Assembly (NCBI GenBank): GCA_039814715.1
Contig: JBCCAR010000014.1
Span: 1 to 64,000 of the forward strand
Length of the DNA stretch: 64,000 bases
Source: CAKZYD01 sp039814715
Lineage (GTDB): Bacteria; Pseudomonadota; Alphaproteobacteria; Sphingomonadales; CAKZYD01
Direction of reading: 5' to 3'
Part shown: positions 24,594-33,167 of the stretch, piece after piece
Layout of the letters: every line of letters begins with the position of its first letter
How positions within the stretch are numbered: position 1 is the first letter of the stretch
Notes under the pieces: model-generated
Databases searched by the model: none
What the model was told of the DNA's origin: nothing
The model's input: the letters and a program-made list of their open reading frames with translations, nothing else
Position numbers and translations under genes: made by a program

Positions 24594-25148
24594 GTGGCGC
24601 AGACGATGCCGATGCTGGTTTTATTGACGCTGGGGACCGCGCTGGCATCCTGCGGGAATTACACAGGGTCTTGGCCAAAGCTCGGGCCGACAACGCGAGA
24701 TGCCAGCGCCGCGGTAACAACAGCAGATACGATGGCCGCACCCGTGGTGGCCCTAGACGGCGTTTTAGGGCCAGAAGCACGCGGCACTTTGGACGCCATC
24801 AATACCCGCCTGGCCCTCGTTGCAACTAGTTATACGGATTTAGAACGGCGCGCGACCATGCAAATGCGCTCTGTGTCGGCTGCCATGAGCAAAGTAGGCG
24901 ACCGCGCCAGCACCGGCTGGTCCCTCGCGCAGCTAGAATTAAGCCGGCTTAGTCAAATTGAAACAGAACTGCGCACGGTGCGCTCGGACGCAGCAGGCGT
25001 GGCTGCTGATCTGGCAAGTTTTAGCGCCAAGGGCTTAGATGTAAGCCAAAGCGTCGCCCAGACCGGCACGTTGATTAACGCGATTGATACCGTTCTTGTA
25101 GAAGCCGATGACGTGCGCCAAATGGCACGTAATCGTCTTTCCAGCTAA
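24594..25148 (+). CDS. Lipoprotein, helical, unknown
   Basis: 184 aa from a GTG at 24594 with GAGGAC upstream. A signal sequence ends in a lipobox (LASC, residues about 16-19), so the mature protein starts GNYTGS. The rest is Ala/Ser/Leu-rich and predicted helical, with Thr-Arg-Leu and Met-Ser-Lys heptad-like stretches (about 75-175) that suggest a coiled-coil bundle. I do not recognise a family. An ORF start at 24546 would hide the signal sequence and is less likely. Confidence 0.65.
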   Translation: MAQTMPMLVLLTLGTALASCGNYTGSWPKLGPTTRDASAAVTTADTMAAPVVALDGVLGPEARGTLDAINTRLALVATSYTDLERRATMQMRSVSAAMSKVGDRASTGWSLAQLELSRLSQIETELRTVRSDAAGVAADLASFSAKGLDVSQSVAQTGTLINAIDTVLVEADDVRQMARNRLSS

Positions 25149-25159
25149 GCTGAATTCGT

Positions 25160-25792
25160 CTAGCCGCGCGCTTTGCGGGCAATCTCCTGGGCGAGTTTTT
25201 TAAGCTCGTCAGCGGCTTTTCCGCGCGGCTTGTATTCGCTCACACCGCGCCCCGATAGGAAGCTAGCAGCGAAATCTTGGCGGTTCCCAAGCCGCGTCTT
25301 TGCCAGTTTCAGGCCTTTTTTTACAATCTGCGCTGCTACTTCATCAGCCATACTCGACCGCGGCGGGACGCGGTTTAGAACGGCTAGATAAGGCTTTTTC
25401 TCGCCTGCAAGCATTTCCAGCGACCCAGCGCTGGCCCAAAGATCCAACGGGCTCGGCTGGATAGGGACAATGGCTAAATCAGATTCGCGAGCAGCTGTGC
25501 GCGTCGCCGTTTCCGCATGAGGCGCTGTGTCAATCAGCACATAGTCATGATCACGCGCCAGCTTGGAGACAACTGTGGCCGCTTTCCAGCCCTCTGCCGT
25601 CTCACACCGGATCGGCGACATATCTTCCTGCTCGGCGCGCAGAGCTGCCCAGGCCGTCAAGCTGCCTTGCGGGTCCCCATCGACCAGGGCGACGCTTTTG
25701 CCGGTTCCGGCCCAATAACAAGCCAAATGAACGGCAAGCGAGGTTTTCCCCGCGCCGCCTTTTTGCTGCGTGAAGGTAAGGATTTTGCCCAT
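25160..25792 (-). CDS. ParA/MinD-type ATPase
   Basis: 210 aa P-loop ATPase with the deviant Walker A motif QQKGGAGKTSLA (residues 9-20), switch I VDGDPQGSLTAW (38-49) and Walker B YVLIDTAPH (about 84-92). The length is that of the short orphan ParA group (ParA-like, PpfA/ParC type) that positions proteins such as chemoreceptors or carboxysomes rather than chromosomes. No ParB lies beside it. The neighbouring coiled-coil-like lipoprotein and the MCP 4 kb away are possible but unproven cargo. Confidence 0.85.
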   Translation of the reverse strand: MGKILTFTQQKGGAGKTSLAVHLACYWAGTGKSVALVDGDPQGSLTAWAALRAEQEDMSPIRCETAEGWKAATVVSKLARDHDYVLIDTAPHAETATRTAARESDLAIVPIQPSPLDLWASAGSLEMLAGEKKPYLAVLNRVPPRSSMADEVAAQIVKKGLKLAKTRLGNRQDFAASFLSGRGVSEYKPRGKAADELKKLAQEIARKARG

Positions 25793-25861
25793 GGTCTATC
25801 CTGGAAATGATAAGTGGATGCCTTTCGTATATATGAAAATGTTGCAGTGCAGCAATAGGCT

Positions 25862-27274
25862 TTATTGAGGCAAGGTTAGCGCAAAACATGTACCCTCCGG
25901 CCCCGTGCGCGCCACCTGCAAGTCACCGTCCATCGCGCGGGCCAGCTCGCGTGATATGGCCAGCCCAAGCCCGCTGCCACCTTTCGAGGTCGACCCACGA
26001 AAAGCCGTGAACAAGGTGCCTAAGGCTTTTTCAGGGATCCCAGGCCCTGTGTCGCAGATGGTCAGAACAACCATATCGCCATCGCGCGCAGCTGATACGC
26101 TCAGCGATGCGCGCTCTTGCGGCATGATGGCGATGGCATTGCGCGCCAGGTTGCTCAAGATGCGAAAGAGGTGATCGCTATCAAAGACAGCCTCAAGATC
26201 CCGTGCCACCGTGTTCCTAAGCTGAAGGGCGCTGCTTTGCAGGGCGAATTGATCGAGCGCTTCTTGCACCACCGGCGCGAGCGGCTGGCGCGAGGCCGAT
26301 GGGTCTGACGTGCCTGTGTTGCCATAATCAAGGGTCGATTGGCATAGCCCGATGCCGCGCTCAAGTGCGCGCACCAAGCGCGGCGCAGCCCTTTGGACAC
26401 GCACATCATCCACCCGCTCGAGCGTATCAGAGACCAGCTGCATTGTGGCAAAGAGATTGCGCAAATCATGGTTAATGCGCGCCACTGCAGCGCCCAGATC
26501 GGCAAGGCGGCGTTTTTCCCCAAGCAAGTTGCGCAGCCTGATCTGCAAATCGCGCAAGTTGCGGGCCGCGGCCCCAATCTCATCATATCTATTCCACGCT
26601 GTTAGCGTATTTGACGGATTTTCTGGATCACTGGCGAAGAAAACCATCGACTGGGTTAAGCGTTGGACCGGCTGCACCAACATACGGTTTAAAAGAAAGA
26701 AGAGCGCCGCCCCAACGACCAAGGCGAGCGCAAACGCAGACACAAGCCCGCCAATCAAAACCTGGATCAGCATGGCGTGCAGGTCTTTCTCTGACATGAG
26801 GATCTCAATGAACTCGCCAGGCATCTTCTGAATAGGCCCAACGACCTGGATCATCCCCTCACCGCCGCGCATCAGTGTGGAGGCCGTTTGATAAAAGCGG
26901 CGAAAAAAGCCAGCGCTGCGCAAATCAATCCGCGCATCAACGCCGCCATCAATTTCAGAGGTAAGGACCAATTGGCGATAGTCTTCCGTCTTAAGCGCAA
27001 TGGATTTCACACCCGCAACACGTAGAAGGTCCTTGCGCAGGGTGTCTGACACCTGCATGTCCGCCGCCGCATCTTGCACAAGAACGGCCACAAGGGCAGC
27101 CGCGAGACGCTCGCTTAAACTGTCAGACCAGCGGTTGGTCACCAGGACGGCAACCACAGCCAGCTGGATGATCAAGCTGACCGCCAGCACAATCATCAGC
27201 ACCCGGCCGGACAGGCCGGTGAGCAGCGGACGGCGCTTGTTTGGCGCTTGTACTCCCGTCTCGTCCATCACCAA
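25862..27274 (-). CDS. Membrane sensor histidine kinase
   Basis: 470 aa. Two membrane helices (about 23-47 and 168-197) flank a periplasmic sensor region of about 120 residues, then a HAMP-like linker (198-250), a phospho-acceptor domain with H269 in RINHDLRN, and a HATPase domain with N box NLARNAIAI, G1 DTGPGIP and G2 GGSGLGLAIS. No response regulator is adjacent. Its start overlaps the end of the flavoprotein gene by 7 bases, tying it to the TVP38-oxidoreductase operon. Confidence 0.9.
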   Translation of the reverse strand: MVMDETGVQAPNKRRPLLTGLSGRVLMIVLAVSLIIQLAVVAVLVTNRWSDSLSERLAAALVAVLVQDAAADMQVSDTLRKDLLRVAGVKSIALKTEDYRQLVLTSEIDGGVDARIDLRSAGFFRRFYQTASTLMRGGEGMIQVVGPIQKMPGEFIEILMSEKDLHAMLIQVLIGGLVSAFALALVVGAALFFLLNRMLVQPVQRLTQSMVFFASDPENPSNTLTAWNRYDEIGAAARNLRDLQIRLRNLLGEKRRLADLGAAVARINHDLRNLFATMQLVSDTLERVDDVRVQRAAPRLVRALERGIGLCQSTLDYGNTGTSDPSASRQPLAPVVQEALDQFALQSSALQLRNTVARDLEAVFDSDHLFRILSNLARNAIAIMPQERASLSVSAARDGDMVVLTICDTGPGIPEKALGTLFTAFRGSTSKGGSGLGLAISRELARAMDGDLQVARTGPEGTCFALTLPQ

Positions 27275-28695
27275 AGGTTTAGTAACTTTACAACGCGCTG
27301 TACGAGCGGCGCCGACAGCGCGCCATCATAGTATTTGTTCACCAGCCCCTTGTTGATTTCACCAAAGGTTGGATAGGGCGCGATATAGCCGCTCAGATCG
27401 CGCGGCTTTAGGCCCTTTGCAATTGCCAGCGACCACAAGTGGATCAATTCGCCTGCATGAGCGCCGGCAATCGTCGCGCCCAGGACCTTGCCGCCCTTTT
27501 TTAAGATGAGTTTGGCAAAGCCATCGCGGCGCCCTTCGGTGATGGCCCGGTCATTGTCCGCATAGGGCTGCACGATGACCTGAATACTATCGCCGTGGAC
27601 TTCACGTGCTTCGGCCTCGGTCATGCCCACTTGGGCGATTTCAGGGTCGGTGTAGGTCACATGCGCCATGCCAGCACGGCTAATGTCGCCAGGGATTTTA
27701 AATAAGCCCGCCTTAATAAAATGCCCCGCCTCTTGGCCGGCGGCATGGGTGAGTTGGTATTGGCCATTGCAATCGCCGACCGCAAAAATGCGCTTGTTGC
27801 TGGTACGTAAGTTGCCATCAACGGTGATCCCACGCCTTGAAAAATCAACGCCAGCCGCCTCGAGCTTTAAGTGATCGACTTTCACAGACCGCCCGGCGGC
27901 AACCAGCAAATGCGTACCGCTGACCTGCGCGCTGTCACCATTTTTCTCATAGGTGAGCGTTATGGCGCCATCGCTGCTGTTTACATGGGTAACCGACGTT
28001 GCTTCCTGTAGATCAACACCCTCGCCCACCAAAGCGGCCCGCAAGGCCTCCGTCGCTTGTGGATCAACCCGGCCAAGCAGGCTGCCCATCTCAAAAATGC
28101 TGACCTCGCTGCCAAGACGGCGAAAGGCCTGTGCCATCTCGCAGCCAATGGCGCCGCCGCCGATGATCAGCAGATGCTCCGGAAGGTCTTGCAGCGCCCA
28201 AAGCGTTTCGTTGGTAAGATAAGGTACGTCTTCAATGCCATCAATGGGCGGAATGAAAGGGCGTGACCCCGTCGCAATAACAGCTTTTTTAAAGTGAATG
28301 GTGCGATCCCCGACGGATACCGTGCGCGGGCCAGTGAAATGGGCCCAATCGCGCAGGACGGTGGCGCCAAGGCCTTCGAACCGCTCTTGGCTGTCATGGG
28401 GCTCAATCGCCGTGATGGCGCAGCGCACATGGCCCATGACAGTGCCGAAATCCACTCTTGTCGCGCCGCTGCGCTCAACACCCTTTTGCGGATCGCCGCC
28501 CGCGCCATGGGCAGCATGGGCCGCCGATAAAATCGCCTTTGAGGGCACGCAGCCACTGTTGAGGCACTCGCCGCCCATGTCGCCCGCTTCTATCAGCACG
28601 GTCTTAAGGCCCAGCTGGGCTGCGCCGCTTGTGCTGACAAGGCCTGCGGCGCCAGCACCAATCACGCAGACATCTACATCCATCATCTCGGCCAT
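27268..28695 (-). CDS. Pyridine nucleotide-disulfide oxidoreductase, MerA/Lpd-like
   Basis: 475 aa flavoprotein. FAD motif GAGAAG at 13-18, redox pair C44-L-N-S-G-C49, NAD(P) motif GGGAIGCEMA and a second FAD segment FAVGDCNG are present. The C-terminal catalytic His-Pro of lipoamide, glutathione and mercuric reductases is replaced: the segment reads APYPTFGE, with Tyr at the usual His. There is no MerA N-terminal metal domain and no C-terminal vicinal cysteines. So it is neither a proven Lpd nor MerA. The same YPT variant is common in homologues encoded next to TVP38 proteins, as here. Confidence 0.85.
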   Translation of the reverse strand: MAEMMDVDVCVIGAGAAGLVSTSGAAQLGLKTVLIEAGDMGGECLNSGCVPSKAILSAAHAAHGAGGDPQKGVERSGATRVDFGTVMGHVRCAITAIEPHDSQERFEGLGATVLRDWAHFTGPRTVSVGDRTIHFKKAVIATGSRPFIPPIDGIEDVPYLTNETLWALQDLPEHLLIIGGGAIGCEMAQAFRRLGSEVSIFEMGSLLGRVDPQATEALRAALVGEGVDLQEATSVTHVNSSDGAITLTYEKNGDSAQVSGTHLLVAAGRSVKVDHLKLEAAGVDFSRRGITVDGNLRTSNKRIFAVGDCNGQYQLTHAAGQEAGHFIKAGLFKIPGDISRAGMAHVTYTDPEIAQVGMTEAEAREVHGDSIQVIVQPYADNDRAITEGRRDGFAKLILKKGGKVLGATIAGAHAGELIHLWSLAIAKGLKPRDLSGYIAPYPTFGEINKGLVNKYYDGALSAPLVQRVVKLLNLW

Positions 28696-29477
28696 TATGC
28701 CTCTCCCTGAGCGCTGGTTGCGCTGCGCCCGCGCAGCTTGCGGCGAACCACTGGCAGCAAGCTGAGGCAGATGAGCCCAGCGAGCGGCAAAATGATTTTC
28801 GGGTCTGTTAGAATTCCAGATAAGCTCGGCTTTTGCCCGCTATCGAGCAAGGTGCCGATCCCCGCCCCGACAGAGCAATAAACTGCAACAACAGGGATGA
28901 TCCCAACAAAGGTTGTCCAAGCGAATGTGCGTACTTTCACATCGAGAAAGGCCGGCACGAGATTGGCAATCCAAAACGGGATCACGGGGAGCATACGAAC
29001 GGTCAGCAAATACGAAATTTGCCCCTGCTCCATTTCCTTATCGACTTTTTCCAGCCAGCGGCCCGCCTTAGCGCGCAGAATGTCTGCAAAGGCATAGCGC
29101 GCGGCGAGAAAGATGATGACCGCGCCGATGGTTGCGCCGACAACAACCGCGCCTGTGCCGACCGCTGTGCCAAAGAGGAAGCCTGCGGCGAGCGTCACCC
29201 AGACCATGCCCGGGACGCTAGAGGCCGTGCCAATGGCATAAACGCCAGCTAAAATCAGAGGGCCCGTTATGGGGTTAGCATTCGACCAAGCGCGAAGAGC
29301 GCCGTTAAATTCTTCTAAAGCAGCAAAACTAAAATAGTCCGTCAGGCCGCTCGCGCGAATGCCAATGAGCGCGCACACAATGATCACCACAGGCAGAAAC
29401 CGCAGCCATGGCGATTTGCGCGGTACGTCTGGGGGCGACTTGCGCGGCGCGGCGGGAGAATGTTCGGTCATCTTCAA
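28695..29477 (-). CDS. TVP38/TMEM64 (DedA-superfamily) membrane protein
   Basis: 260 aa with a Pro/Lys-rich cytosolic start, then about six hydrophobic segments. The VTT/SNARE-associated core is visible: GTASSVPGMVWVTLAAGFLFGTAVGT (about 81-106, with the conserved Pro and Gly-Phe-Leu-Phe-Gly) and the LLTVRMLPVIPFWIANL motif near 155-171 containing R-x-x-P-x-x-P. The family is related to DedA and lipid scramblases. Its stop codon touches the start of the oxidoreductase gene (1-base overlap). Confidence 0.88.
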   Translation of the reverse strand: MKMTEHSPAAPRKSPPDVPRKSPWLRFLPVVIIVCALIGIRASGLTDYFSFAALEEFNGALRAWSNANPITGPLILAGVYAIGTASSVPGMVWVTLAAGFLFGTAVGTGAVVVGATIGAVIIFLAARYAFADILRAKAGRWLEKVDKEMEQGQISYLLTVRMLPVIPFWIANLVPAFLDVKVRTFAWTTFVGIIPVVAVYCSVGAGIGTLLDSGQKPSLSGILTDPKIILPLAGLICLSLLPVVRRKLRGRSATSAQGEA

Positions 29478-29611
29478 GGTCTTTCAGCAACATGCGATTG
29501 ACCCTTCTTACGCGCCTAGTGGCGCAAGTGCGACTTCAAACCCGCTCACCTTTTCGTGACCAGGGGCCGTGCGCGCTGCAATTAGGCAAGGCGCACGGTA
29601 CCATAAAATGA

Positions 29612-32089
29612 CTAAGCGGCTGCTTTAGCGGCGGCCTCTTGCGCGTTGCCGAAAGCGTAAGCGTACACCTCTTTGCCTTGGGATGGATAAAGGAAGGACA
29701 ATCCAACCTCGCGCTCTTTGGCCCAGACCACGAGAGCGCTCACCTCTTTGGAGCCATAGCCGACGTTCACCACATCATCTTTGCTAAGCCCATGCGCTTC
29801 AGAGACGCATAGCCCGGCGCCGATGGCTGACAAATCATCAATCTTCGTGGCAAGAACGCGCCCGTCGTCGAGCTTGAGTTCCAAGGTGCCGGTAGCAGGT
29901 TCACCATCATCGCGAACAGCGCGGCGACGTTCTGAGCGTGTATTGGTTTCTTGAATGACAGAGACCAAACGCGTTTGCAGGGCGCTAACGCCTTCCTGCA
30001 TGGCTTCTGACAGCGAGGATATTTCCTTGCTGCGGCCCAGCATGGATTTGTTTTCTTCGGTCAAGCGGCCGATTTTCTGCACCACTTGTTCCACATTGCT
30101 GGAAGCCGACTGGATCGACTGGGCGATTTCCTGCGTGACGCCAGACTGCTGTGATACAGCTTCAGACACAGTCGTGCTGCGCTCGCTGAGCTCTTCCGTT
30201 TTTTGCGCGATCGATTGGACACGCGTCACCGCGTTTTCGACTTCATTCTCCATCAGCGACACGCCCTTGCGGATGTCTTCCAACGAACTAGACGTCTGGT
30301 TCGCCAGCATCTTCACTTCAGAAGCAACAACAGCAAACCCTTTGCCAGCTTCGCCAGCGCGGGCCGCCTCAATGGTGGCATTAAGCGCAAGCAAGTTGGT
30401 TTGTTCAGCAATATCGCTGATGATTGTGACCACTTGCGCAATCCTCTGCGCTGCATCCGTGAGGCCAGAAAGCGATTCGCTGACCGTACGTGCCTCCGTT
30501 GACGTGGACTCCACCAGAGACTGCGTTGCGGCAACCTGCTGAGTTACTTCTGACAGCGACACCGTCATTTCTTCTGCAGCAGCTGCAATGGATTGGGAGC
30601 TTTGTGCCGCAGAATTCGTGGCAGCATTGGCCCCATCAATTTCGACGCTGACTTGGTCTGCCGCTTCCATGACGCTCGACCCGCTTTCGCGCGCCTTTTG
30701 CGACACATCAGAGATGCCTTCGATCATGCTGGACAGTTCGTTTTCGACGATGTCTGATAACTCGCGAAGCGACTGGCTAATGACCTCTTGCTGTTTCGCC
30801 GCTGCTTTTTCAGCTTGTACCCGGTCTTCTAGCTCTTGCTTGCGCGCGTTTTCAGCTTCTTCTTTCTCACGCTGCGCTTCGCGTTCGCGCGCCGCTTCTT
30901 GCTCAAGGCGCAGCTCTTCGCCTTCTTGAAGCGTATCTTGCAGATCGCCCAAATTACGAGCGAAAGAACCGATTTCATTACTGACCGCGCGGTAAGGGAT
31001 GTCCTGATCAAAGGCGCCTTTGGTCAAGCCTTCCGCATTCTTCATTAATGCTGCAATGGGCTTGCGAATGCTCTCAGACAAGAAGAAGCCAAGCGCGGCA
31101 AGCACCAGGACAGATAAAACAATGGCAACCAGCCACAGCGTCAGGGTCTGGGTGGCTTTGCTTTGCGCTGCTTGCGCGCGGGCAATCAAATCAGCCGCCA
31201 ACTCTCGCTCGACCTCAAAATAAGCATCAATCCGCGCGGTAGAAGCATCAAACCACTCATCCGCGCTGAATAGGCTCGCTTGCGCGGTTTGCTGGGTTTG
31301 GAGACCGGCAAGGCGAATTTCGTCAACGCGTTTGGTTATTGGGCTCTCATTGAGCGCTTCAAGCGCTGCATTGACCATCTGATTGCCGCCCTGGCGCACG
31401 TAGGTGAGATAGGCTTTTTGCGCGGCAATTAAGCTGCGCTGACGGATCGCCATTGCCTGTGTGTACACGCCTGCATTAAGGCCGTTCACACCCGCCGAGC
31501 GTTCTTGGCCTGCATTTTCTTTCGCTTGCAACAAAGCCAGCAGCGTTGCCCCATCGGCAACGATATCCGGCCTGTCAGTGAGTTGCATGCTGATCGTGAA
31601 AAGACCCAGCAGATCGGTCACCACGCCGGTATAATAGTCCGCCGCGTCGGCGCCGCTCATGCTAAGCGCATCAACCGCGCCGCGCGTTTCCTCAAGCTGG
31701 GCAAGCTGGGCTGCAATATCGCTGCTTGCAGCTTCGAGCAGCGGGTAACCTGCTGCGGTCGCCACTGCGCTTTGGAAAGTCTCCAGCGCGGCCGATGTGG
31801 CCTTGCGCTGGTCAGCCAAGTTCGCGGCAAACACGGTGCCACCACTTGAACTGATGTATCCCGCCGTATTCCCACGCTCACGCTGCATTTCATGCACAAG
31901 CGCACTGGCTTTACTCGCAAGTTCAACAGCCGTCTGCGTTTCAACAGAATCAGAGCGAACTTGCCATGCTTTTAAGATGTGGGGCGTGCCTAAAACGGCG
32001 AGTGCGGCAATGGCCACGCACACAATGAGCATCAGTCGACTACGAATGGATAGTTCACCTAAGGATCGCGGCACAGTCTTTATCTCCAA
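29612..32089 (-). CDS. Chemoreceptor with NIT sensor and PilZ tail
   Basis: 825 aa. N-terminal membrane helix (about 15-37), a periplasmic all-helical NIT-type domain (about 50-300, with HEMQRERGNTAGYISS), a second membrane helix (about 315-338), a HAMP domain, and a long coiled-coil MCP domain with the tip ISDIAEQTNLLALNATIEAA. The C-terminal 110 residues are a PilZ-like domain (RSERRRAVR ... LSAIGAGLCV), which in other proteins binds cyclic di-GMP. NIT domains are linked to nitrate/nitrite sensing. No che genes are nearby, so it may serve a distant cluster. Confidence 0.9.
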   Translation of the reverse strand: MEIKTVPRSLGELSIRSRLMLIVCVAIAALAVLGTPHILKAWQVRSDSVETQTAVELASKASALVHEMQRERGNTAGYISSSGGTVFAANLADQRKATSAALETFQSAVATAAGYPLLEAASSDIAAQLAQLEETRGAVDALSMSGADAADYYTGVVTDLLGLFTISMQLTDRPDIVADGATLLALLQAKENAGQERSAGVNGLNAGVYTQAMAIRQRSLIAAQKAYLTYVRQGGNQMVNAALEALNESPITKRVDEIRLAGLQTQQTAQASLFSADEWFDASTARIDAYFEVERELAADLIARAQAAQSKATQTLTLWLVAIVLSVLVLAALGFFLSESIRKPIAALMKNAEGLTKGAFDQDIPYRAVSNEIGSFARNLGDLQDTLQEGEELRLEQEAAREREAQREKEEAENARKQELEDRVQAEKAAAKQQEVISQSLRELSDIVENELSSMIEGISDVSQKARESGSSVMEAADQVSVEIDGANAATNSAAQSSQSIAAAAEEMTVSLSEVTQQVAATQSLVESTSTEARTVSESLSGLTDAAQRIAQVVTIISDIAEQTNLLALNATIEAARAGEAGKGFAVVASEVKMLANQTSSSLEDIRKGVSLMENEVENAVTRVQSIAQKTEELSERSTTVSEAVSQQSGVTQEIAQSIQSASSNVEQVVQKIGRLTEENKSMLGRSKEISSLSEAMQEGVSALQTRLVSVIQETNTRSERRRAVRDDGEPATGTLELKLDDGRVLATKIDDLSAIGAGLCVSEAHGLSKDDVVNVGYGSKEVSALVVWAKEREVGLSFLYPSQGKEVYAYAFGNAQEAAAKAAA

Positions 32090-32267
32090 GCTAAGAAGCC
32101 AAATTTTCCCCGCCTCAACTGCACCATTACGCCAAGCCTATAAAAAGGTGGTTAATGCACGCTATGGTTTTTTCCATTATCGGAAATTATTATTTTGGTT
32201 GTATTCCTGTGACGGATGAGACAGCCAAGATGCAAAGCCGTTTCGCTGTTTTGGCCTTGGCTATGCG

Positions 32268-32296
32268 TTGACACTGAAGGCGCGCTGGACTATACG
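32268..32296 (+). promoter_or_regulatory. rpmH promoter
   Basis: TTGACA (32268-32273), a 17-base spacer and TATACG (32291-32296) form a near-consensus sigma-70 promoter, 75 bases before rpmH. It probably drives rpmH-rnpA-yidD-yidC-engB. Confidence 0.75.
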
Positions 32297-32371
32297 CGCG
32301 CTTCGCATGAGATAAATCAGCAGGCCTGCGCCATAATAAAGCTCGGCTGCACCGCTGCTTGGAGACAAAAT

Positions 32372-32506
32372 ATGAAACGCACTTTTCAGCCTAATACCCG
32401 TCGCCGCGCCAAAAAACATGGCTTTCGCGCGCGCATGGCAACCAAGAATGGTCGCCGCGTCATCAATGCGCGCCGCTCACGTGGGCGCAAGCAATTAACA
32501 GCTTAA
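32372..32506 (+). CDS. rpmH: 50S ribosomal protein L34
   Basis: 44 aa, very basic, with the invariant start MKRTFQPNTRRRAKKHGFR and the ending RRSRGRKQLTA. It is a component of the large ribosomal subunit. It heads the block with rnpA, the standard bacterial order. Confidence 0.98.
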   Translation: MKRTFQPNTRRRAKKHGFRARMATKNGRRVINARRSRGRKQLTA

Positions 32507-32556
32507 AGCGCTGCTTTGTGGCCGGCTGAGGCTGGCTGTATGCCTTTAAACTGGGT

Positions 32557-32895
32557 ATGATCCGCCCGCTCCCAACGCTCAAAGAGCGCCGTGATTTCCT
32601 AGCGATGAATAAGGCCGCACGATGGGTGACCGATGGTTTCATCCTTCAATACAAGCCAAATCAGGGCACAAACGTGCAGGTGGGCTACACCGTCAGTAAA
32701 AAAGTGGGAAACGCCGTGGTCCGCAATCGGGTGAAGCGGCGCTTGCGGGCGCTTGCGTCCCGTCTTTTGAGCAGCGAAGAGGCGACGATGGTCCTCATTG
32801 GCAGAGCGGGCGCGGAAAAGCTTGATTTTCCGCGGCTCGAAAAAGACCTGCGATGGGCGTTAAGGCGCTTAAAACAGAAGATGGAACGTACGTGA
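32557..32895 (+). CDS. rnpA: Ribonuclease P protein component
   Basis: 112 aa basic protein that assists the RNase P RNA in cutting tRNA 5' leaders. The family signature is present: VGYTVSKKVGNAVVRNRVKRRLR (about 47-69, key RNR motif). It lies 50 bases after rpmH and overlaps yidD by 43 bases. Confidence 0.96.
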   Translation: MIRPLPTLKERRDFLAMNKAARWVTDGFILQYKPNQGTNVQVGYTVSKKVGNAVVRNRVKRRLRALASRLLSSEEATMVLIGRAGAEKLDFPRLEKDLRWALRRLKQKMERT

Positions 32896-33158
32896 TATCG
32901 CCGCGTAATATCGCGGATCGGGCCATATGGCTCTATCAACACACACTGGGTCTTGCGCTGGGGCCGCGCTGCCGATATCAGCCAACATGTTCAAACTACG
33001 CTCGGACCGCTATTACGCGCTTTGGGCTTTTAAAAGGTGGCATGCTTGCTTTGCGCCGCATTGGTCGTTGCCATCCGCTTGGCGGGTCTGGCTATGACCC
33101 CGTGCCAGACGCATCGCAAGACGTAGTAGAGGCTCGGGGCGCGCCCCAAGGGAAATGA
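32853..33158 (+). CDS. yidD: Membrane protein insertion efficiency factor YidD
   Basis: 101 aa. Core: GPRCRYQPTCSNYA (about 37-50) with the two conserved cysteines, then CHPLGGSGYDPVP (about 73-85). The protein sits at the inner membrane and aids YidC-dependent insertion. It starts inside rnpA in another frame (43-base overlap), a common arrangement. The first ~17 residues precede the usual family start, so a later start (e.g. an alternative codon near 32900) is possible. Confidence 0.93.
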   Translation: MGVKALKTEDGTYVISPRNIADRAIWLYQHTLGLALGPRCRYQPTCSNYARTAITRFGLLKGGMLALRRIGRCHPLGGSGYDPVPDASQDVVEARGAPQGK

Positions 33159-33167
33159 CAAACGATT

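Noticed and set aside
27268..28695. Mercuric reductase
   Set aside because: No N-terminal metal-binding domain, no C-terminal cysteine pair, no mer neighbours, and the catalytic His is Tyr.
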